Part shown: positions 59,039 through 64,000 of the stretch, in pieces
How positions within the stretch are numbered: the stretch's first letter is position 1
Layout: each line of letters starts with the position of its first letter
Assembly (NCBI RefSeq): GCF_009758255.1
Contig: NZ_WSEN01000008.1
Span: forward strand, 62,001 to 126,000
Origin: Microbacterium sp. MAH-37
Lineage (GTDB): Bacteria; Actinomycetota; Actinomycetes; Actinomycetales; Microbacteriaceae
Reading direction: 5' to 3'
Length of the DNA: 64,000 bases
The notes under the pieces: model-generated
What the model was told of the DNA's origin: nothing
What the model saw: only the letters and a program-made list of their open reading frames with translations
Databases searched by the model: none
Made by a program: the position numbers and the translations under genes

Positions 59039-60547
59039 CTACACCACGAGCTCGGCTCGCAGAACATGCTTGGTCACCTTGCCGGAGGGGTTGCGCGGCA
59101 GCGCCTCGCGCACGATCAGCTCGCGCGGGATCTTGTACTTCGCGAGATGGTCGGCGAGGAACACGCGCACGTCATCGAGCGACAGGTCGCCGGATGCCTC
59201 GACGACGGCCACCACGGTCTCACCCCACTCCTCGTGCGGGCGGCCGACGATCGCCGCATCCACGACGGACGGATGCTGCCGCAGGGCCTCCTCGACCTCG
59301 GGCGAGTAGACGTTCTCACCGCCGGTGATCACGACGTCCTTCAGCCGGTCGACGATGAACAGGTAGCCGTCGGCGTCGACGCGGGCGAGATCGCCGGTGC
59401 GATACCAGTCACCCTCGAAGACGGCGTCGGTCGCGGCGGCGTCGTTCAGGTACCCGACCATCCGCGTTGCGGAGCGCATCCAGAGCTCGCCGATCTCGCC
59501 GGCGGTCGCCTCGGAGCCCTCCGGATTCACCACCCGGATGTCGACACCCGGCATGCCGCCGGCGCCGATCGAGCCGGCCTTCTCGATCTGCTCGGCGGGG
59601 TAGAGAGCCGATCCGACCGGCCCCATCTCACTCATCCCGTACACCTGGTAGAACGCGTCTGTGCCATACGCCTTCTGCAGCATACGGACGGTGTCGGCGC
59701 CCATGGGCGCTCCGCCGTAGGCCCAGAGGCGCATCGATGACAGGTCGAAGTCGCCGAGGCTCATGCCCGCCGACGGCAGCACCTTCAGCGGTGCGAGGTA
59801 GGCGATCGGCGCACCGAAGAACACCGTCACGCGGTGCTGCTGCACCGTCTGCAGGAAGTGCACCGGGTGGTACTCCTTCAGCAGCACCGCCGTGCCGCCG
59901 AGGTACATCATCGACAGGAACCAGTTGTTCAGCGGCGACGCGTGCCAGATCGGCATGGCGATCAGGAACCGGTCTTCGCGCTGCAGCCCCACCGCGGCGG
60001 TCGTGTAGGCGGGCACGTTGGCCAGGCCTTCGTGGGTGTGCAGGCATCCCTTCGGGCTGCTCGTGGTGCCGGAGGTGTAGAGCACCTGCGCGATCTCGTC
60101 GCCGCCGACCTCGACGCCGTCCCACTCCTCCGCCGTGGCGACAGCAGCGTCGAACGAACCCGATCCGTCATCGGCGATGGTCAGCACCGTGGCATCCGGG
60201 GCGCCCTCGCGCACGCGACCCTCGAGATCGACGTCGGCGACGACGAGCATCAGCCCGGCGTGCGCGGCGACGTAGGCCACCTCGCGAGCGGTGAACTTGT
60301 GATTCACCGGCACGAGCGCGGCACCGGCGCGCCACAGGCCGAAGGCAGCGACGGCGAAGGCCGGGGTGTTGTAGGCCATCACGCCGACGCGGTCGCCCGG
60401 CTGCACGCCAGCGTCGCGGAACACGGCGGCGGCGCGGCGCGAGGCGGCCAGCAGCTCCCGGTAGTCGAGCGTGCCTAATTCGGAGACGATCGCGGGCTTG
60501 TCGGGGAAGGTGCGGGCGGAGCGCTCCAGCATCCAGGTCAGGTTCAT
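59039..60547 (-). CDS. AMP-dependent acyl-CoA ligase (ANL superfamily)
   Basis: A 502-residue ligase making an acyl-CoA from a carboxylic acid, ATP and CoA. P-loop YTSGTTSSPKGCLHTH, core YGMSEMGPVGSAL, GDWYRTGDLARVDADGYLFI, hinge Asp in IVDRLKDVVITGGENVYSPE and C-terminal Lys in NPSGKVTKHV are all present. Likely medium/long-chain or aromatic acid substrate. Divergent from a TetR gene across the 121-bp control region with two operators, so probably repressed by it. Confidence 0.9.
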   Translation of the reverse strand: MNLTWMLERSARTFPDKPAIVSELGTLDYRELLAASRRAAAVFRDAGVQPGDRVGVMAYNTPAFAVAAFGLWRAGAALVPVNHKFTAREVAYVAAHAGLMLVVADVDLEGRVREGAPDATVLTIADDGSGSFDAAVATAEEWDGVEVGGDEIAQVLYTSGTTSSPKGCLHTHEGLANVPAYTTAAVGLQREDRFLIAMPIWHASPLNNWFLSMMYLGGTAVLLKEYHPVHFLQTVQQHRVTVFFGAPIAYLAPLKVLPSAGMSLGDFDLSSMRLWAYGGAPMGADTVRMLQKAYGTDAFYQVYGMSEMGPVGSALYPAEQIEKAGSIGAGGMPGVDIRVVNPEGSEATAGEIGELWMRSATRMVGYLNDAAATDAVFEGDWYRTGDLARVDADGYLFIVDRLKDVVITGGENVYSPEVEEALRQHPSVVDAAIVGRPHEEWGETVVAVVEASGDLSLDDVRVFLADHLAKYKIPRELIVREALPRNPSGKVTKHVLRAELVV

Positions 60548-60595
60548 CGGGTCCTCACGTCATCGTGTCGGGTGTTCGGCGGCGTTGCCTCGAGT

Positions 60596-60613
60596 ATTGA
60601 ATCGTGATTCAAT
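60596..60613. promoter_or_regulatory. TetR-type operator 1
   Basis: ATTGAATCGTGATTCAAT, an imperfect palindrome with 8-bp arms. It is in the divergent control region of the AMP-ligase and TetR genes. Its centre is 24 bp from operator 2. Sites of this kind are typical of TetR/FadR-type repressors of acyl-CoA genes. Confidence 0.8.
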
Positions 60614-60619
60614 ACGGAC

Positions 60620-60637
60620 ATTGAATCACGATTCAAC
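60620..60637. promoter_or_regulatory. TetR-type operator 2
   Basis: ATTGAATCACGATTCAAC, the inverted counterpart of operator 1 with one base difference. It lies 31 bp before the TetR start codon, where binding would block its transcription. Confidence 0.8.
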
Positions 60638-60668
60638 TGGCTTGTGAACCGGAGCGAAGGAGCACGGG

Positions 60669-61289
60669 ATGGCACAGCGTCGCGAAGCAGGACGCCGGGA
60701 GGACCTCATCGAGGCCGCGACGGCGATCGTGCGGGACTCCGGGTTCGGCGCGGCATCGGTCAAGGCTGTCACCGCCCGTGCCGGCATGAGCGCCGGTCTG
60801 CTCTACAGCTACGCCGACGGCGTCGACGACGTGCTCGCCGAGGTGTTCCGCCGCTGCGCCGGCACCGAGCTCGCGGCCGTCGACCAGGCCGTGGTCGCCT
60901 CGAAGCGCACGGATGCCCCCGGCCGTCTGCTCGTGCTCATCGAGACCTTCGCCACCAGGGCGCTGCGCGGTGGACGCCTCGCGTGGGCGCTGCTCGTCGA
61001 GCCGGTCGGACGCGCGATCGACGAGGAGAGGCTGACCTATCGACGCGGCTACGCCGACATCCTCACCGAGATCGTGACGCAGGGCGTTCGCGAGGGCACG
61101 TTCGCCCCGCAGCATCCGGCGATCACCGCCGCCGGTCTCGTCGGCGCGATCGGAGAGGCGCTGGCCGGCCCGCTCACGCCCGTCAGCGCGGACGAGGACG
61201 ATCCGGGTGCCGTCGTCGCCGCGATCTCCGAACTGTGCCTGCGCGCCGTCGGCGCCGCCCCCGAGCATCACACCGAGAAGGAATCATGA
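60669..61289 (+). CDS. TetR-family transcriptional regulator
   Basis: A 206-residue regulator. N-terminal helix-turn-helix region RREDLIEAATAIVRDSGFGA and VKAVTARAGMSAGLLYSYAD; all-alpha ligand domain beyond residue ~60. GGAGCGAAGGAG precedes ATG 60669. It overlaps the acyl-CoA dehydrogenase gene (ATGA 61286-61289). It probably represses both itself and the divergent AMP-ligase gene through the sites at 60596 and 60620, with an acyl-CoA as inducer (inference). Confidence 0.92.
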   Translation: MAQRREAGRREDLIEAATAIVRDSGFGAASVKAVTARAGMSAGLLYSYADGVDDVLAEVFRRCAGTELAAVDQAVVASKRTDAPGRLLVLIETFATRALRGGRLAWALLVEPVGRAIDEERLTYRRGYADILTEIVTQGVREGTFAPQHPAITAAGLVGAIGEALAGPLTPVSADEDDPGAVVAAISELCLRAVGAAPEHHTEKES

Positions 61290-62914
61290 GCACGCACGAG
61301 GTCCTCAACCAGTCCCCCGCCCGCGTCGACGTCGACGAGTACGCGGCCAACGTCGCGCTCGCCGAAGGCGTCGCCCGGTACGACGCCGACTGGGCGCAGG
61401 ACGAGCTGCACGCCACCGGCATCCGGGTCGGGACGGCCGAGTTCCAGGCCGACGCGCGCCGCGCGAACCGCAACAAGCCCCAGCTGCACACGCACGACCG
61501 CTGGGGCAACCGCATCGACGAGGTCGAGTACGACCCGTCGTACCACCGCGTGATCTCGGCCGCGGTCGCCGACGGCGCGCACACCAGCGCCTTCGCCGAC
61601 CCGCGGCCCGGCGCGAACGTCGCGCGGGCGGCATCCTTCATGCTCTACGCGCAGATCGAGCCGGGGCACGCCTGCCCGGTGTCGATGACGCACTCGGCCG
61701 CGCCGGTGATCGCGCAGCATCCGTCGCTGGCGGCGGAGTGGATGCCGCGACTGCTGTCGCGCTCGTACTCGCCCGACCTGGTGCCGGGCAAGCAGAGTGC
61801 GCTGTTCGGCATGGCGATGACCGAGAAGCAGGGCGGGTCGGACGTGCGGGCGAACACGACCGTCGCCGTGCCGATCGGCGAGGGACGCTACGAGCTCACC
61901 GGACACAAGTGGTTCTGCTCGGCGCCGATGTCGGACGGCTTCCTCGTGCTCGCGCAGGCTCCCGGCGGACTGTCGTGCTTCCTGCTGCCGCGGCTGCGCG
62001 AGGACGGCAGTCGCAACGCCATGCGCGTCATGCGGCTGAAGGACAAGCTCGGCAATGCGTCGAACGCATCGAGCGAGGTCGAATACGAGGGCGCCGTCGC
62101 GCACCTCCTCGGCGAGGAGGGGCGCGGCGTGCGCACCATCATCGAGATGGTCACGAACACCCGGCTGGACTGCATCCTCGGGTCGCTCGCCGGCATGCGG
62201 CAGGCGGTCGCGGAGGCGTCCTGGCACGCCAGGCACCGCGCCGCTTTCGGACGGATGCTGATCGACCAGCCCGCCATGACCGGTGTCATCGCCGACCTGC
62301 AGCTCGAGGTCGAGGGCGTCACCGCCGCCGCGCTGCGGCTGGCCCGCGCGTACGACACGGATGCCTCGGAGCAGGATGTCGCATTCACGCGGCTGGGCAC
62401 AGCCGTGATGAAGTACTGGGCCTGCAAGCGCGGCCCGGCGCACGCCGCCGAGGCGCTGGAGTGCCTGGGCGGCAACGGCATCACGGAGGACTTCCCGCTT
62501 GCGATGCGGTACCGCGAGCAGCCTGTGATGGCGGTGTGGGAGGGCTCTGGCAACGTGATCGCGCTCGACGTGCTGCGCGCGCTCGGCCGCGAGCCCGGCG
62601 CCTTCGAGGCGTTCGACGCCGAGGTCTCGCTCGCAAGAGGAGCGGATGCCCGGCTCGACGCGCACCTGGATCGCACCCGCGCTCTGGTCCGCGCCGTGGC
62701 GACGGATGCCGCACCCGAGCTGCGCGCGCGGGAACTGGTCGGGGCGCTGGCCCTGGCGCTGCAGGGGTCGCTGCTCGTGCAGCACGGTCCGGCGGCCGTG
62801 GCCGACGGCTTCGTGGCATCCCGCCTCGGCCCTGACTCCGGTTTCGCGAGCGGCGCCCTCTTCGGTGCACTGCCCGCCGGCGTCGACGCCGCCGCGGTCG
62901 CATCCCGCGCCTGA
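61286..62914 (+). CDS. Acyl-CoA dehydrogenase, AidB-like
   Basis: A 542-residue flavoprotein. The N-terminal ~170 residues resemble the extra AidB domain. FGMAMTEKQGGSDVRANTTV is the FAD-binding acyl-CoA dehydrogenase block; KLGNASNASSEVEYEGAVAH and CLGGNGITEDFPLAMRYREQ follow, and WEGSGNVIALDVLRAL carries the expected C-terminal Glu region. AidB acts in alkylation response, but the neighbours (acyl-CoA ligase, TetR) suggest a catabolic acyl-CoA substrate. Start overlaps the TetR stop (ATGA). Confidence 0.9.
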   Translation: MSTHEVLNQSPARVDVDEYAANVALAEGVARYDADWAQDELHATGIRVGTAEFQADARRANRNKPQLHTHDRWGNRIDEVEYDPSYHRVISAAVADGAHTSAFADPRPGANVARAASFMLYAQIEPGHACPVSMTHSAAPVIAQHPSLAAEWMPRLLSRSYSPDLVPGKQSALFGMAMTEKQGGSDVRANTTVAVPIGEGRYELTGHKWFCSAPMSDGFLVLAQAPGGLSCFLLPRLREDGSRNAMRVMRLKDKLGNASNASSEVEYEGAVAHLLGEEGRGVRTIIEMVTNTRLDCILGSLAGMRQAVAEASWHARHRAAFGRMLIDQPAMTGVIADLQLEVEGVTAAALRLARAYDTDASEQDVAFTRLGTAVMKYWACKRGPAHAAEALECLGGNGITEDFPLAMRYREQPVMAVWEGSGNVIALDVLRALGREPGAFEAFDAEVSLARGADARLDAHLDRTRALVRAVATDAAPELRARELVGALALALQGSLLVQHGPAAVADGFVASRLGPDSGFASGALFGALPAGVDAAAVASRA

Positions 62915-62922
62915 CCTCGGCA

Positions 62923-62983
62923 GCTCCGGTCTCAACGGATGCGGGTGCTCCGGCCCCGCACCCGCAACGAGTGAGACCGGAGC
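62923..62983. repeat. Palindromic intergenic repeat, copy 2
   Basis: The same ends as 58964-59025 (GCTCCGGTC...GACCGGAGC) and the same right half, but the loop differs (CTCCGGCCCC). Eight bases after the dehydrogenase stop; it may work as a terminator. Confidence 0.85.
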
Positions 62984-63009
62984 AAGGGGAAGCGCCCGAC
63001 CCGCCGGGG

Positions 63010-63015
63010 TAGCAT
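63010..63015 (+). promoter_or_regulatory. -10 box (TAGCAT) for the oxidoreductase gene
   Basis: TAGCAT 27 nt before ATG 63043; a GAGAAGGGG ribosome site lies between them. No clear -35. Confidence 0.45.
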
Positions 63016-63042
63016 GGCGACCACCGCGGAGAAGGGGCACCG

Positions 63043-64000
63043 ATGCAGACCGAATACGACCTGATCGTGCTGGGCGGCGGAGCCGTCGGCGAGAACGTCG
63101 CAGACAGAGCGGTGCAGGGCGGCCTGTCCGTCGTCATCGTCGAGGACGAACTCGTCGGAGGCGAATGCTCCTACTGGGCGTGCATGCCCTCGAAGGCCCT
63201 GCTCCGCCCCGCCGCCGCGCTGCGCGCCGCGCGGCGTGTGCCGGGAGCATCCGAAGCGATCACCGGCGACCTCGACGTCAGCGCCGTCTTCGCCCGCCGC
63301 GACGAGGTGACCAACCACTGGCACGACGACAGCCAGGTGCGCTGGGTGGAGGGCGCGGGCATCGACCTGATCCGCGGCCACGGCCGGTTCATCGGGCCGA
63401 AGCAGATCGAGGTCGCGGCCGCTGGCGTCGTGCTGACGGCCCGGCACGCGGTGGCCGTCGTCACCGGGTCGAGGGCGACGATCCCCGACATCCCCGGGCT
63501 GCGGGACTCGAACCCGTGGACCAGCCGCGAGGCGACCAGCGCGAAGCGCGCCCCCGCCAGCCTCGCCGTCATCGGAGGCGGAGTCGTCGGCGCCGAGATG
63601 GCCGCCGCCTACGCCTCGTTCGGCACAGAGGTCACGATGATCGCCCGCGGACGCATACTCGGCAGCATCGAGCCGTTCGCCGCCGGGCTCGTCGTGGCGG
63701 GGCTCGAGGAGCAGGGCGTGCGCATCCTGACCGACACGTCACCGGCATCCGTCGACCGCGACCCCGACGGGGTGCGCATCTCGCTCGAGGGCGAGACACT
63801 CCTGGCCGAGGAGGTCCTCGTCGCGACCGGCCGCTCCCCGCGCACCGACGACCTCGGCCTCGAGGCGATCGGTCTGAAGCCCGGTGGATGGCTCGAGACC
63901 GACGACACCATGCGCGTGCCCGGGTTCGACTGGCTGTATGCCGTCGGCGACGTGACCCACCGCGCCCTGTTCACCCATCAGGGCAAGTACCAGGCGCGTG
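63043..64000 (+). CDS. FAD-dependent pyridine nucleotide-disulfide oxidoreductase (partial)
   Basis: The first 319 residues of a class I flavoprotein disulfide reductase (mercuric reductase/dihydrolipoamide dehydrogenase type); the reading frame is open at the window edge. N-terminal LIVLGGGAVGENVADRAV (FAD), redox pair in GGECSYWACMPSKALL, second NAD(P) motif LAVIGGGVVGAEMAAAYASF and FAD-binding WLYAVGDVTH. GAGAAGGGG precedes ATG 63043. Missing C-terminal dimer domain, so the electron acceptor cannot be named. Confidence 0.92.
   Translation, partial: MQTEYDLIVLGGGAVGENVADRAVQGGLSVVIVEDELVGGECSYWACMPSKALLRPAAALRAARRVPGASEAITGDLDVSAVFARRDEVTNHWHDDSQVRWVEGAGIDLIRGHGRFIGPKQIEVAAAGVVLTARHAVAVVTGSRATIPDIPGLRDSNPWTSREATSAKRAPASLAVIGGGVVGAEMAAAYASFGTEVTMIARGRILGSIEPFAAGLVVAGLEEQGVRILTDTSPASVDRDPDGVRISLEGETLLAEEVLVATGRSPRTDDLGLEAIGLKPGGWLETDDTMRVPGFDWLYAVGDVTHRALFTHQGKYQAR

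Noticed and set aside
61286..62914. Alkylation-damage response gene (true AidB)
   Set aside because: There is sequence resemblance, but no Ada/AlkB-type neighbours. The TetR and acyl-CoA ligase context fits catabolism better, so only an AidB-like name is given.

Overview
This 64 kb window is high-GC DNA from an actinobacterium, most likely Microbacteriaceae and probably close to Microbacterium. That is inferred from codon usage, the very frequent GGATGC/GCATCC words, many apparently leaderless genes, and the rplM-rpsI-glmM-truA gene set. No rRNA, tRNA, CRISPR array, phage or transposase gene was seen. The main content, about 0.1-50.5 kb, is a very large envelope-polysaccharide region. Housekeeping genes and a small acyl-CoA locus follow.

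Polysaccharide module 1 (0.1-23.5 kb) holds many glycosyltransferases in tightly overlapping operons. It also has an ABC exporter of MsbA/PglK type, an O-acyltransferase, a pyruvyl transferase, a Wzz/BY-kinase, a Wzy/ligase-like membrane protein, a WbaP/CpsE-type initiating phosphosugar transferase and galE. The region from 23.1 to 36 kb is regulatory and secretory. It contains a tyrosine phosphatase, a second BY-kinase, an HPr-kinase-like ATPase fused to two PqqD-like domains, a large secreted M20-type peptidase, an AraC regulator, UDP-sugar dehydrogenase, two VanZ-like proteins and three of four exported proteins sharing one twin-arginine-type leader (the fourth is at 5.4 kb). One of these carries a thioester-adhesin signature.

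Polysaccharide module 2 (36-48 kb) has its own EpsG-type polymerase, Wzx flippase, second pyruvyl transferase, two glycosyltransferases, an ATP-grasp ligase and a PglF/PglE/PglC-like set in which the PglC-type enzyme is fused to a GNAT acetyltransferase. This set should make and attach a 2,4-diacetamido-trideoxyhexose-type first sugar. The stretch from about 36 to 43.9 kb looks less GC-rich than its flanks and resembles an exchanged serotype cassette. A membrane acyltransferase, an LCP (LytR-CpsA-Psr) ligase and a one-protein ECF sigma/anti-sigma with an extracellular domain follow (48.2-52.7 kb).

From 52.7 kb come glmM, rpsI, rplM, a phosphatase homologue lacking its catalytic Cys, an EEP-family phosphodiesterase, a membrane protein, truA, and a divergent AMP-ligase / TetR-acyl-CoA dehydrogenase locus with a paired operator. 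A disulfide oxidoreductase runs off the right edge.

Dispersed palindromic and tandem repeats sit at gene ends, and in one case in frame inside a glycosyltransferase. Several provide the stop codon of the upstream gene. Start codons were chosen from Shine-Dalgarno sites, ATGA overlaps, or a TANNNT box 6-7 nt upstream (leaderless).
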